DNA from: Azolla caroliniana | Lineage: Eukaryota > Polypodiophyta | Assembly: GCA_043228905.1 (NCBI GenBank) | Contig: JBHGNT010000002.1 | Location: 11,408,001-11,472,000 of the forward strand | Direction: 5' to 3' | DNA length: 64,000 nt | In this document: in pieces, positions 1 through 11,530 of the stretch | Layout: every line of letters starts with the position of its first letter | How positions within the stretch are numbered: position 1 is the first letter of the stretch | Notes under the pieces: model-generated | Told to the model about the DNA's origin: nothing | Databases searched by the model: none | What the model saw: only the letters and a program-made list of their open reading frames with translations | Program-made: the position numbers and the translations under genes

Positions 1-1158
1 TTGCGCTAGTCATTTTGAGGAGCGTCCCGTCGGCGGTTGTCGTCAGGTCTTCTATTGTTGTGTGTGTTGCGGTTGCCGTTTCGCCGATCAATGCGTGAGT
101 TCCGTCGGTCATACCAGTCATCGCGATCGTCATCATATCGTCATACCAGTCATCGCGATCGTCATACCGATCATCGCGATAGTGATCACGTCGGTAGTCA
201 TCGTCTCGGCGCCGTTGATCCGGGGATCGCGGTCGGTCGTTATCCTGGTCTCAGTAGACATATCGCTTGTCCTGCCGAGAGTATGTATTTCGTGGCTCGA
301 TCTGGCGGACTGGTGCCGCCGTTGTGCGGTTCAGCATATTATATTCGCACTGCTCGACAGTGTGAGCTCGAGACTGACAGATCAGACACTGTGGTCGGTG
401 GGGACATTCGAAGGCAGGTGCCCTGATCCTGAACACGCCGTGCATTGGAGAGCTTGGCGAAAGCAATTGTCCTCTTGAGGAAGAGCGTTTTGTAAGGATG
501 TCATCGAGAAGGCCGCGTCGTGCTGGGTCCGATCGAGGACGAGAACCCGCGCTATGACTTGTTCGATAGTATGGTTGGCGAAATTTGTAAGTGCGAGAGT
601 CGTTCGGAGAGGCTCTTGTAAACTGGACAGGAAAGTGTCCGGTATATGTTGTGCCGAGACATCATCGGCCACTTGTCTGTAGAGATCCTGGAACCGGATT
701 GTGAACTGCGCGACCGTTTCGTGCAGTTCCTGGCATATAGAGAAGAATTGCCGGAGCAGTTCTCGTTTAGGCACCTCGCGATGAAAAAGTTCAAGGAACT
801 TTGTGCGCATGATTTGGAAAGTGGTAACCTCGCCTATTTTGAGGCGAGAGTACCATCGTGCGGCCGGTCCATCGAGGGACAGTGTGAACTCGGCAATCTT
901 TGAGGCATCGATTTCGGCCGGCGTGAGGCGGTGCGTTGAGTGGTTGGCCTGCCACGTGGATATGAAGGCACGGATGTGTGACTCCGCGTCTGGTCCGTTG
1001 GTGTATTGTGGGTATGGGTACGGCATGATGTGGTACTCTGGGTCTTCTGTTAGCATTGGAAAAGGGTTTAGTTCCGGTTGATTGACCTCCGGAGGGCTCA
1101 GCGGGGGTTTTGGTGGTGAATCAACTCGCGATCGAGTGTCCGGTGGCGAGGATTGCAC
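1..1158 (-). pseudogene. Ty3/gypsy gag fragment (G5), runs off the left edge
   Basis: A reading frame from 1158 down to 382 encodes a proline-rich leader and then a Retrotrans_gag-type capsid domain (motifs MPYPYPQY, GPAARWYSRL, FLELFHREVPKREL). A frameshift near 440 separates it from the zinc knuckle C-L-I-C-x4-H-x4-C at about 345-390. Below that comes an Arg/Asp-rich stretch encoded by short tandem repeats around 110-185. Gag forms the particle of LTR retrotransposons and binds their RNA. Protease and pol would lie to the left, outside the window. The capsid type differs from the gag of G1 and G2 in this window. Confidence 0.8.
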
Positions 1159-1822
1159 TGGGGAAGCCTCTGATTGCTCAGGAAAGGATTGGTCAGTGAC
1201 CGCCGAGTCGGAAGTTCCTTCGACTGGCTTAGGGCGTCGGGCAGGTGGCCGAGACCTCGTGGTGCGAGAGGGCGCCGTAACGGCAGCTGGTGGTTACCTT
1301 CAACGAAGTTCGCTGTGCACTCACAGCTATAACCGGGCATGCCAAATTGTGTTACCCGTTCCTTTGGGTGAACACCTTCGATAGATCTGCGGCTATCGGT
1401 ATTCAAGGGCGTGGTACGTGAAGGCTCGTAACAGAGGCGTCGTGAGGGAGAAAATGATCAGAGATAAAACACTAGTGAGATCTTGATAGGCATGGGCGGC
1501 GCTGAAATCATAGGTATGAGCCAAAGCACAAACACATGGAGCAAAATGGGCACAAATCAGATATATTACTGCGACAGAAAAAGGATTACAGAACACGGCC
1601 TACGGCTGGTGACCTTACAGGATTATCTAGTTACGATGGACTAAGCTAGTGCTTCCGCCTATATTTTTCTTCTCCCCCGCTCTGAGGTACTGGTCCTCGT
1701 TTAAATACTCTTTCCCCTAATACACAGCCGAGCCGTTGGTGGCCCGTGATACTCGAACTCGGCGTTTGCTAATTTCCTAATTTTACATTTCTGTCCTCTG
1801 GACAACAAACCAAGTCAACATT
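1159..1822. other. Unresolved non-coding stretch, probably leader/LTR of G5
   Basis: No convincing coding region is seen. It lies on the 5' side of the gag at 1-1158, so an untranslated leader and 5' LTR are expected here. A possible TATA-like run on the - strand is GTATTTAAAC near 1700. I could not find a second LTR copy, matching TG/CA ends or a clear primer-binding site. The end near 1740-1822 may instead belong to the flank of the transposase fragment that follows. Confidence 0.3.
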
Positions 1823-2398
1823 TTAAGACATGTCTGATGGACTAGAAGAGCATTCTGACGTCTCATCCTCATCATCAGTGGCAATCAATGCATTATCTTC
1901 GTCCAATTCCAAGCCAACATCTTTGTGGTTATGAGAATTGCTTCTGGTTAGTCTTTGTATATTGTTTGATACCATATTTGGGATTTTCTCCTTTATTATC
2001 TTGATGGTGGCTTGTCTTAGATAGCCTGATTTTGTCAATGAGAAGTCGTATACTAGTATGTCAACACGGTCTAGTGCGAGAGTAGATGTGCTCGGTATAT
2101 TCTTTCTTCTTCTCTTTCTGCTTGAACATCCGACATTCTTAACCATCTCTAAAGAATACTCTCCCGTAAATGCATCAGGTGAAGATGTCTGATACCAGTG
2201 GACCACAATTGACTTTGTCTGATTGCCTTTTTCATCCTTCACTAATTCAGTAATTTTTGCAATCCAAAATGGATGGCCCAAGTTATCATCCCGAGCTAAT
2301 GTTGCGACCAACATTCCAACTTGTAGTTCTTGCAAATTACCTTGCCATCTTGCCTCAACAATACGTGACTTTCTTTTATGCCCACTACCAATTTTGAG
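1823..2398 (-). pseudogene. Second copy (fragment) of the T1 transposase-like protein C-terminus
   Basis: About 190 codons without a stop match the last part of the T1 gene at 43903-46492. Shared landmarks in order are ARWQGNLQEL, GML-AT, GHxFW--KI, VHWY, a basic patch (RKRRRKN), STL, YDF-LTK and an acidic tail containing EDNALI. The stop is at 1823-1825. The 5' side is cut at about 2398, next to a copia protease. In T1 the segment after LTK is broken by a TGA codon; here the corresponding codon is open, so this copy shows the undamaged end. The domain resembles small beta-barrel chromatin readers (BAH/Tudor-like), which is inference only. It shows that T1 belongs to a family and is not a single event. 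Confidence 0.75.
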
Positions 2399-2404
2399 GT
2401 TTCC

Positions 2405-3643
2405 TCAGCTGATCACCCATGTCGACTCATGTAGAGTTGTTCGATACCCATCTTCGGCTAACACGCCGATGGAGACCAGACTCATCTTTAGATCGGGTAC
2501 GTGCCGAGCTCGGTGCAGGGTTATTGTGTTGCCATTTGGCAATCTCATGGGAACCTCCCCGGTTCTGGCTATCTTGCACTCCTGCCCGTTTCCCAGTTGG
2601 ACTGTGCCACTAGCGTCGGCTAAATAGTTCGAGAACCATTCAATGGTGGGGGTCACGTGAAATGTGGCACCAAAGTCTAGTAGCCACATTTGTGCAACTT
2701 GGCATTGTAGAGGACTTCTCCGATCATCGAATCCTCTAGGCAGAGGATTTCTTCGGATCGGGTGTCGGCAACATTGATCTGGTTATCGACTGGAGAGTGG
2801 TCCGAGTCGGAACATCCCTGATTTCGCTTGGATCACCATCCACTCTCTTTTCTTTTTATTGACCAGCAGTCGGAAACATTGTGGCCAGCTTTCCTGCAGT
2901 GTGTGCAATAATCACTTGTTCGGCCCGTTCTTGACTTCGATCGTTGTCGGTCACCCCTTCTTTTCGATCGGTTGTAGCGTCGACCGGTTCTGTCGGCTTG
3001 TTCTTCCGTTTGACTCTATCGGTCGAATGACTCGGTCGAGTGATGGGCTTCTGCCGACTCATCAATGGTTAGTCCTATCGATTTTCGCCTGATGTCCTCT
3101 GTTAGGACTTGGCCAGTTGTTTCATCCAGATTTAGGATCGGTCGGCTATTAGCGTAAGTCATACAGAATACCTCCCAACTCGCCGACAAGCTCAATAGGA
3201 GGGCAAGGGTTTTCACTTCTTCTTCGAAGTTGATCCCTTGTGATGAGAGTTGAGACAACTCCCAACTGACGGTGTTGATGTGGGAGGTTGCGATCAGTCT
3301 CTTTCATCTTCATGTTGAACAATTGTTTGATCAAGATCAGTTTCGAAGATGAGGACTTCTTCTCGTAGACAGCCTGTAGCTTCTCCCACAATGAGAACGT
3401 TGTCGTCTCTTTCGCCATGTTGGAATAGACGTTTTCGGCCAGATGCATTCGGATGGTGGAGCGTGCGATTTTATCCGTTGATCTCCACTCCTTGGTTGTC
3501 ATTGAAGCAGGTTTTTCACTGTGCCGAATGGCTTCGACCTGTCTTCGAATGATCAGCACATCCTACATCATCTCCTTCCACAAGGCAAACTTTTTGCCAT
3601 CGAATTTTCTGATTTCAACTCATGTTCCAAATGTTGAAACCAT
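2405..3643 (-). pseudogene. Ty1/copia gag-protease fragment (C10)
   Basis: The start at 3643 gives a short leader (FDGKKFALWKEMM) and a copia gag with LWEKLQAVYEKK, LILIKQLFNMKM and WEVFC motifs. A CCHC knuckle region follows near 2860-2900. A protease begins near 2689 with the active-site segment W-L-L-D-F-G-A, where copia normally has D-S-G-A; a single C-to-T change explains the Phe. Internal stops and a frameshift near 3250 make it non-functional. It stops abruptly at about 2405, where the transposase fragment begins, so integrase, RT and RNase H are missing. Its PBS and LTR lie directly upstream. Confidence 0.8.
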
Positions 3644-3730
3644 ATTCTATTTGTGAACTTGAGATTTCTGGCCTAGTCTTTTCTTTCAACTTCTTCTGTT
3701 GTCTATTGTTGCCGAACAACAAAGATTCGG

Positions 3731-3741
3731 CTCTGATACCA
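3731..3741 (-). other. Primer-binding site of C10 (tRNA-iMet type)
   Basis: On the - strand it reads TGGTATCAGAG, complementary to the 3' end of initiator tRNA-Met, two bases inside the LTR. This is the usual plant copia arrangement and fixes the LTR boundary. Confidence 0.8.
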
Positions 3742-3743
3742 GT

Positions 3744-3993
3744 TGTGGGTACGAGTGCTATGTGCGGAAACGTGTATGGATCTGTAGTCGGTACAAAACA
3801 GCAAACAACACATGCAGAAAATAGAATAGGCATGGAGACTTACACAGATGGAGCTTTAATGGAAAGCTTCTTATTACTTTGTTCTTTCTCAGAGATACGA
3901 TACTTTTGCTCATCATCACTCATTACAATGTTAGGTATTCGCTTATATACTAAGCCCTAACTTATTAACAAGTTCACACTTAGACGAATACAA
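3744..3993 (-). repeat. 5' LTR of copia C10 (outer end approximate)
   Basis: It starts on + with TGTGGGTACG beside the PBS and ends near GAATACA. No second copy is present, so the outer border is estimated from where copia C9 coding sequence resumes (about 4005-4020). It contains a TATA-like run, CTTATATACTAAG, near 3945. Confidence 0.55.
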
Positions 3994-4004
3994 TTTGGAA
4001 GGAG

Positions 4005-5810
4005 TCAGCCTTTTATGCCAACAAAACCAGGGGGTTGGATCATGTAGACCTGTTCTTTAAGATCTCCTTGAAGAAACACATTCTTGACGTTGTCGCGGTA
4101 ATCCACGTGCGCATGTTAGATCCAGGGCGGGACCACAAAGGGTCTTGGACCTAAGAAAGACGGAGCATGGAAGGTCGAGCTTTGCCATTCTTGGTGACTG
4201 GCCAGGACACCAACCAGAGCGTTTCTGGATACGTACCGGAGCAACCGAATGAGAGAGGGGAAAGGACGCGCACGCAACACTGACCTGACACACACATCCT
4301 ATGTACAGAAACCAAAAAGAAGGAACTCCAAAGACACTGACATAGACATGGATTCACAGAACTTCACTATATATATATACAAGAGCAAGATACAACTCCG
4401 GCCTTGAGCCAAACCAAGGTAGATTAGGTTACAACAGCATTCTATTGCCAAGCCATCGATCGGGGAGCTCACGGGCTAGTCGCGTGAAGCGGGGTCTTGC
4501 ACAGGAGACAGAGTGAAAGCAAAATTCCCTAGGAAATTTGAGCTCTAAACCGGACTAAACCCTAAACAGACACGAAGAAGAAGACCTCAAAGAAACTCTA
4601 AAAGAGAGTAAGAAGAAGAAAGCTATCAAACCCTAGTTCTAAGTGGTATACCCACTTAACTCAAAATGGGCAACCCCTTTTACAAGGGACTCTCCCTTCC
4701 TTTTATAGCACAAGGAGGAAGGTGTGTAACAATGTGGGATAAATCCCATATTACATGGGATTCTCTGTCCCAACTTAAACTCCTATTCGGCAACATAAAG
4801 GCACCCCATTATCTTACACGTGTATACAAGGGTGAGTGCTCACGCCGCACCCTGCTGATATTCCCAATAGGCCCGATTTTCTCACTATGGTCGTGAATCT
4901 TCACGACAATGTCCGTTTGGTGAAGATTCCACCCCCTTGTCATAGCAACTACCAACACCACACGAACCGTCGTCATCTTCATGACCAGAGCAAAGGTCTC
5001 GTCGTAGTCAATTCCATAAGTCTGCGCATATCCTTTGGTCACTAACCGGGCCTTGTATTGGTTGACATAACCGTCGGCATTGTACTTCACCTTGTATACC
5101 CACTTGCAGCCGATGGGTTTGCAATGCCGGGGATGATCAACCAGGTCCCATATGTCATTGCCATGAAGTGCCCGCATCTCTTCCACCATAGCAGCATGCT
5201 AATACGCAACCTTTGCCGCTCTTTCATAGCTCTCTTGCTCACGCACTTCCACCACTTTTGCCATGTACGCATAGTGATGCGCCATGTACTCATTATACCC
5301 ATACCGTTTTACGGGGTTCTTCGGACAGGTCGATCGACGTAAGTTCTCATTAGCCGATTTCAAGGCCCTCTTGGCCGACTCAAACTTCATTCTTGGAGGC
5401 CCATCTTTATATTTACCAGAGTTGGATTCACTCTATTCCAACTCATCTCTACTAGTGTCATATTCCAAGATCTTCTTCTTCCCTGTTTCTTTGTGAGTGA
5501 ACCATCTCCTCGGTTCCTTTCGTGGGGAGAGCACAACTGAGTCTCCACTACTCACCGACTCTTCATCTTGTTGGTCTTCCTGACTCATCTCTCCATTCGG
5601 CCCACTCAGTTGGAATGAGATCAGACTCTCATCTAGAGTACAGAATCCTTCTTCATCTTCTGCCCGGATTGTTTCTGGCTCACTGGCCTCATCTTCTAGA
5701 ATTGGGTCGTAGTCGGGGGTTGGAGTCGGTACATAGTACCAGGATGTTGACTCGTCAAATTTGACATCTTGGCTTACTCGTACTTACTTAGTCCGAGGGT
5801 TGTAACACTT
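4005..5810 (-). pseudogene. Copia pol fragment (C9): integrase-RT linker and RT N-terminus, split by a solo LTR
   Basis: From 5810 down to 4909 the - strand encodes the acidic linker after integrase and the start of reverse transcriptase (GCKWVYKVKYN, YKARLVTKGYAQ, DYDETFA). After the solo LTR at 4091-4908 it resumes with VKNVFLQGDLKEQVYMIQPP. It is cut on the left by the LTR of C10 and on the right by copia C8. No YVDD or RNase H is present, and frames are interrupted. The related copies C2, C3, C5 and C6 in this window show what would follow. Confidence 0.75.
4091..4908. repeat. Solo LTR of a G1/G2-type gypsy element
   Basis: It begins TGTCGCGG and ends CTTCACGACA, giving the TGTCG...CGACA ends shared with G1, G2 and N1. 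It also contains the same block of a GGGACC-type run followed by GGTCTTGGACC. The flanks are ACGT (4087-4090) and ATGT (4909-4912), a 4-bp duplication with one C-to-T change. The copia RT reading frame continues on both sides. No internal region is left, as after LTR-LTR recombination. Confidence 0.8.
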
Positions 5811-6123
5811 TGTTAGGATTTCGGTCCCTCTGGATGGGATATGAGTACCCGGCAAGGAAGGCCTGGTGACAACCGGATGATGAGTACCCAGTAAGGAAGG
5901 CCCGGTGAGAACTAGATGACGCAGGCCCGGCGAGAACCTCTCACCAGATGAAGGGACATATATGTAAATATGTTTCTGTTAGCCCATAGTGGCTATATTT
6001 GTAAATAGCCCGAAAGTCATATTAGTATAAATATGACCTAAGGAAAACAGAGTGTGTGTGTATCATTGTGTTGCCATTATTTTGTATAGAGTTATTGGTG
6101 TAACTGCTGTATAGAGCGTAGCA

Positions 6124-6158
<35 letters not shown>

Positions 6159-6422
6159 TCTGTTGTAATTGTCGCCATGCAAAGATTGTGAGCACGAGGT
6201 CGTTGCCTCTGTGTTCCCTTGTTGTATTCTCCTTACATAGTGATAGTTCGGAGTCTGTGGACTCCCATGGTTTTTCCCATTTAGGGTTTTCCACGTTAAC
6301 ATCCTGTGCCTTCTCTTCTGTTTGTGTACTTACTTCGATTTCTCATTTTTCTGTGTTTGATTATCATTAATTGATCTAAGCTTCGGTTGTGGCCGAATAT
6401 TATTCCGCATATTCTCTTTAAT
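5811..6422 (+). repeat. 5' LTR of C8
   Basis: It starts TGTTAGGATTTCGG, contains a repeated block of the type GGATGATGAGTACCC-GG-AAGGAAGGCCCGG, a TATA-like AGTATAAATATGACC at about 6020, and a (GA)n run at 6127-6155. It matches 17365-18018. The PBS follows at once. Confidence 0.85.
6127..6155. repeat. (GA)n microsatellite in the C8 LTR
   Basis: A GA run in the leader part of the LTR. Similar runs occur at about 17705-17750, 20052-20082, 21078-21102, 26797-26835 and 58376-58418, always in copia LTRs close to the predicted transcript start. Confidence 0.85.
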
Positions 6423-6423
6423 T

Positions 6424-6435
6424 TGGTATCAGAGC
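6424..6435 (+). other. Primer-binding site of C8 (tRNA-iMet type)
   Basis: TGGTATCAGAGC directly follows the LTR and is the complement of the initiator tRNA-Met 3' end. Confidence 0.85.
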
Positions 6436-6451
6436 GAAACGACACAGAAGA

Positions 6452-9269
6452 ATGGAAGATTTGTTGGGAGGCATGTTCAAGCTCACCGGCTCCAACTACT
6501 CAGTGTGGAAGTCAAAGATGAGGGACATGCTCGTGGTGAAAGATATTTGGTTGCCTGTTTAGTTCGGGGACAAGAGACCGGACAAGATCGACGCCACAAT
6601 GTGGGAGGTGAAGCATATGAAGACGACGGCATACATATGGTGCTTCATCGACATGAACATGTACAACAACTTCAATGCAGAGAGCAAGGCTCATGAGTTC
6701 TGGGAGAAGATCAACATTATGTTTCAAAACAAAAATGATGTTAATCGGGTTTCGGTATTCCGGAAGCTAGTGAGGCTCCAGTACCAAGATGGCTCCAGTA
6801 TGGTGGAGCACATGAATGCCTTCCAGGGACTAATACACCAAGCAAACTCGCTGGAAGTACCTCTCGCCAAAGAGGTACTTGCTTTATTCCTGCTCGGTTC
6901 CCTCCCGGATAGCTGGGAGACGTTAGTTGTCACGTTGGGCAACGCTGGGCCGGAAGGAAAACAGTTATCCCTAGCAAGAGTCAAGTCGAGCTTGCTAGAT
7001 GAGGAGGCACATCGGAAAGACAAAGATATGAGCTCCGACTCCAAAGCACTCCTTACCGAATTGGAACGCGGAAGACAAAGGAACCGGAGTCCCCAGAACT
7101 GGGAAAAATCGGGGACACGGTCAAAGTCAAGGGGAAGGCCCACTGGATTCTACTGTGGCAAGCCGGGGCACTTCTAGAAGAATTGTCAGCATTTCCGAAA
7201 AGACAAGGAAACTGACGGTACCGATTCGAAGCGATCATCGGACCAGAACGGTAAAGACCGGAGGGGACCGGACCGGAAGGGAACGACGACAATCACGGCA
7301 AGTGAAGAAGAGTTGATGCTCATTACCAAGGCGAGTGAGTTAAACCTTGCGGGTGATGAGACAACGTGGGTTGTCGATTCCGGAGCGTCATTCCACCTTA
7401 CCCCAGACCGGAAATGCTTCTCATCCTACACAACCGGTGAGCACGACTATGTCCGAATGGGAAATGAAGGGACATGCCGAATTATTGGCATAGGAAATGT
7501 ACTATTGACGATATCGACCAGATGCAAGTTGATGTTGCAGGATGTCCGACACGTTCCGGAGGTTCGACTGAACCTGATATCAGTTGGTCGGCTAGATGAT
7601 GAAGGCTACATGGGTAGCATCCGGAACGGTGTCATAAAGTTCAACAAGGGGAGCCTAATAGTGGCTCTGGCCTGAAAAGTCAACACATTGTACTTGATGA
7701 ATGCCCGGTTATGCCGGGAAGAAGTGAACGTGGCATCTGACACTGCCGATGAGCTGTGGCACAAGAGATTGTGTCACATGAGCGAGAAGGGGATGAGGAG
7801 CTTTGCCGATGACAACCTCATTCTGGTGAAGGACGTGCATCTTGAGAGGTGCACCGATTGCCTAGCCGGTAAGCAAAACCAGACCTCCTTCCGATCAAGA
7901 ACAACAATGACACGGAATGCACCACTGGATCTGGTGCATACCGATGTGTGTCAAGTGGACACGAAGTCACATGCCGGATCGCAGTACTTCGTGATGTTCA
8001 TAGACGACCACAACCGGAAGCTGTGGGTTTCACCGTTGAAGATGAAGGACTAGGTGTTATCTGTCTTCAAGGAGCTCCACGCGAGAGTGGAAAGAGAAAC
8101 CGGCCGGAGGCTGAAGGCGGTTCGAGCAGAAAACGGAGGAGAATACCGGGGGCAGTTCGAGGAGTACAACCGCTCGAAGGGAATCCGGTTCGAATTTACT
8201 GTGCCGAAGACGCCGAAACTAAATGGGCTGACCGAGAGGATGAACCGGACCATAATGGAGAGTGTCCGGAGTATACGAGCACAGGTTAAGCTACCCAAGA
8301 CGTTTTGGGTTGAGGCGTTGTGGACAACGACGTATGTGATAAACAGATCACCCTCAATGCCCTTGGACGGAGACACGCCACAGAGAGTATGGACTGGTAA
8401 GGAAGTGTCTTACCGGCACCTAAAGGTGTTCGGGTGTATCACTTACGTGCATGTGGCAAAGGACCGGAGAGGAAAGTTGGATCCAAAGTCCCGGTCTTGC
8501 ATATTCCTCGGATACGGCGATGATGAGTTCGGCTACCGAGTGTGGGACCCCGTTGACAAGAAGGTATTCCGAAGTCGAGATATTATCTTCACGAAGGACA
8601 AGAACCTTGCCGGCTGGGAGTCGAAGAAGAAGATAATGAACTCTGAATCGACCAGTAAGGATCGGATCGATGAGATTCAGACCTACCCGGCTACGAGCCA
8701 GTTGACACTTGAAGAACTGGCCGGTTACGGTGAGGATACCGAACCAACAGAAGAAGGAGAGGAAGCTGAAACCGGAACCAGACAAGACCCTGAATCGGAT
8801 TCAGATGAAGAACAGACACAGGAGCCGGTTACCGAAAACCGAGGACGGAGATATCCTCTCCGGGAAAGAAGAGCCCCCCGGAGATTTCCGGATGCAGAGC
8901 ATGTGTTGCAGACCGATGAGGAGGAGCCGGAAAGCTTCGAAGAAGCGAAAGATGACACCCATAGCTGCAAGTGGTTGAGTGCCATGCACGACGAGATGGA
9001 TTCCTTGCATGAGAACCACACGTATGAATTGGTGGAGTTGCCGAAAGGAAAGAGGGCACTCCGAAACAAGTGGGTGTACAAGCTGAAACCGGGAGATGCC
9101 GGAAACCCCCCGAGATACAAAGCTAGGATCGTGGTGAAGGGGTTACAGTAGAAGAAGGGCGTGGACTTCGACGAGATATTTTCCCTGGTAGTAAAGATGA
9201 CTTCCATCCGGACAGTACTGAGCATAGGGGCAAGCATGGATCTCAAGGTAGAGCAGAGCAGTTAGACGC
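6452..9269 (+). pseudogene. C8 gag-protease-integrase and start of RT
   Basis: The ATG at 6452 opens MEDLLGGMFKLTGSNYSVWK, a copia gag. Gag runs to about 7190 and ends in a knuckle (YCGKPGHF..NC) whose first Cys appears to be lost. Protease follows with VVDSGASFHLTP near 7370. The integrase has the zinc-binding HHCC set (LWHKRLCHM..CTDC) and core residues in HTDV, ENGGEY and NGLTERMNR, so D-D-E is retained. Then come an acid-rich linker and RT up to the G1 insertion. Stops are at about 6559, 7177, 7673, 8053 and 9149. Integrase plus linker (8054-9151) is still a 365-codon open frame. Confidence 0.85.
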
Positions 9270-9990
9270 TGTCGAGAAAATCCTCCCGGATGCATAGAAT
9301 TTGGCTAGAACCGCGGGGGTCTTGAACGAAGGAATCGAGAAATGAGGAGGAAGAGTCTGTGGTTTACGTGAACCCTGAGACCCCGGTTTAAACAGAGAAG
9401 GTTAGTGAAATGAGAGAGATAGTGTAAGAGGATCGTGTGTAGACACGGGCATAGACAGAGAAGCTAAGAACAACTTGCATTCGGTAGATAAGTTTCTATT
9501 AATCGATATATGCGCGTAGTGCTGTGGGTGATTACAACCGGATCAGTGTCAGTGGTAGAGCATAGGCTCTACAATAGTCATACACAAAGTGGAGTAGGGT
9601 CACAGAAGGTCGATCCCTGGTCAGGAGCATTCGGGCGTCTTACGCGAGCAGGGGAAGCTCCTTCCGGTGATCTGTCGTAGGACTCCTCATCTGGTCTCCT
9701 GCCTGTTCCCTTTCTCCTCTCTCGATTACTTCCCCCAAAATTACATCCCTTCTAACAGTGAAAGGTCACCCCTTTTATAGCACAAAGAGTGACTATTACA
9801 AGGCATTCATGACTTGTCTCTTTCCCTTCCTAGATTCTCCCCCCTGATTCGCTCTCCTCGTAACTCTCCCTACTTACGTGATGTCTGAATCCCTATTAAT
9901 GCCTTAACTACCTATGCCTAGTATTTACACTATTTAATTCACTAGGGGTGTACACCTTGATTCCACCTATGGCCCGAAATCTTCACGACA
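9270..9990 (-). repeat. 3' LTR of G1
   Basis: It runs from TGTCGAGAAA to CTTCACGACA and is followed by a polypurine tract (on -, GTGGGGGTTGA). A tRNA-like pair of boxes lies inside: AGTGGTAGAGCA near 9552 and GGTCGATCCC near 9609. The second LTR differs by a 28-bp extra segment near 16300. Confidence 0.85.
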
Positions 9991-10039
9991 TCAACCCCCA
10001 CTAAACCACACATACTCCGTTATGTGCCGGGCAGTGATT

Positions 10040-11530
10040 TTAGTGAGAGATTCCGGGCCATATGCTACACGTCCTCCCCTTCTGAATTGGCGGTTTTGGC
10101 TCCTGGGCCTGGTTCCGCTTCTTGAAGGCCTTTATCCGCTTTCCGGCCACTGGAGTCGTCATTCGGGTCCCGTCGAGCTCCGCGAGATGATACGTCGCGT
10201 TATCATTGACGCTAATTACCACGTAGGGCCCGAACCATCACTTCACGAACTTACGCATAGACATATGCTGGTTGTCGAGGCTGTTGTCGTAGACCAACAC
10301 CCAATCACCTTCCTCGATCTTCCTTGGTTGGAGCCGGTGTGTTCGGGTGAACCGGGCCTTGTTCCGGATTCTCGCTTCTCTCACCCTCGTTCTGACCCGC
10401 TCCACATCTCCCGGCCTTTGCTCGAGTTGCTGGATTCGGGCCGCTAGCAATTCTTCTCGGCTCATTTCGTTGGCCTAATCGATCGTTGTCCACGAGGCGA
10501 TCATCCACTCCACTAGCATGATGGGTTTCAGTCCAAACATTAGTTCCGCCGACATATACCCTGTCACCGAACTTTGGGTAGTCCTGTCTGCCCACAACGC
10601 GTAAGGGAGCAACCTCGGCCAGTCGCTGACTCATCCTTTGCACACAGGTACAATGGCTTTTACGATCGGACCGTGGCCCCGCTCGATCTTTCCATTTCCC
10701 TCCGGGTTGTACGCTATCGTGAGGGACAGTTTTACGCTTAACCGATCGAACAGTTCCTCGCCCTCTTCTGTGTCTAGCTCGCCTCTGTCAGCCACGATTT
10801 TCCCTACCCACTTGTATCGGCATATGACATCTTCAATCAGAAACTTACATACTGCTGCAGTGGTCTTGTTCGTTAGTGCCCGGCCCTCTACCTGGTTCAT
10901 TAGGTCTTCTCTAGCTAGCACGAGGTATCATTTCTAACCCTCTCCTATCGGCATCGTTACTAAGTTATCCATCCATTTGAAGTGTACGGCCAGGGGGTAT
11001 GTTGGGTGTAGCTCGTCGTGGTGTCGAACCATCGAGTGCATCTGGCAGCTTTCGCATGTGGACACGAAGTCGTGCATGCTCTTATATGTACCCGGCCACC
11101 AGTATTTCTCCTTTAACTTCTCGAATGTGCTCCATACACCCCGATGTCCAGACCAAGGGCTTTCGTGGAACTCCGATATTAGCTTCTCTTGATCATCCGC
11201 CCATGCTATTACCCGGAGCGGTGCGTCATTTCGCCTTTTTGGGACCCTCCAAATCTTCCCATTCCGTAGGAAGTATCGGTATGCCCTTTTTCGGAGTTGT
11301 CCCGCTTCCTCCCTAGTCATCGAGGCGTCCGCCGTCATTGTCTTTAGAAATCTTCCGATTAGAAGCCACTCCCCATCGTAGTCACCTTGGTCGAACTCAT
11401 TCAAGGGCGGAGCGCTTGGCCTTTTTATCCTCATCCTTGCTGATTCGAAGAGGTCCGCACTGACTTCTTCGTTCTCGGATACCATGCCATCCTCGTCCTT
11501 GAGCCTTGCTCTGGAAAGCAAATCGTCCAT
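10040..11530 (-). pseudogene. G1 integrase
   Basis: The integrase inserts cDNA into the genome. The zinc-binding part (HESPWSGHRG..CESCQMH) is at about 11000-11190, in a 198-codon open frame starting at 11530. The core continues at 10631-10921 with AREDLMNQVEGRAL, VADRGELD and NPEGNGKIERGH, which supply the second Asp and the Glu. A C-terminal piece ends in ATYHLAELDGT near 10190. Frame changes near 10930 and 10640 break it. There is no chromodomain, unlike G3. Confidence 0.8.

Noticed and set aside
110-185. Regulatory tandem repeat
   Set aside because: The short repeats encode the Arg/Asp-rich part of the G5 gag and are explained by coding.
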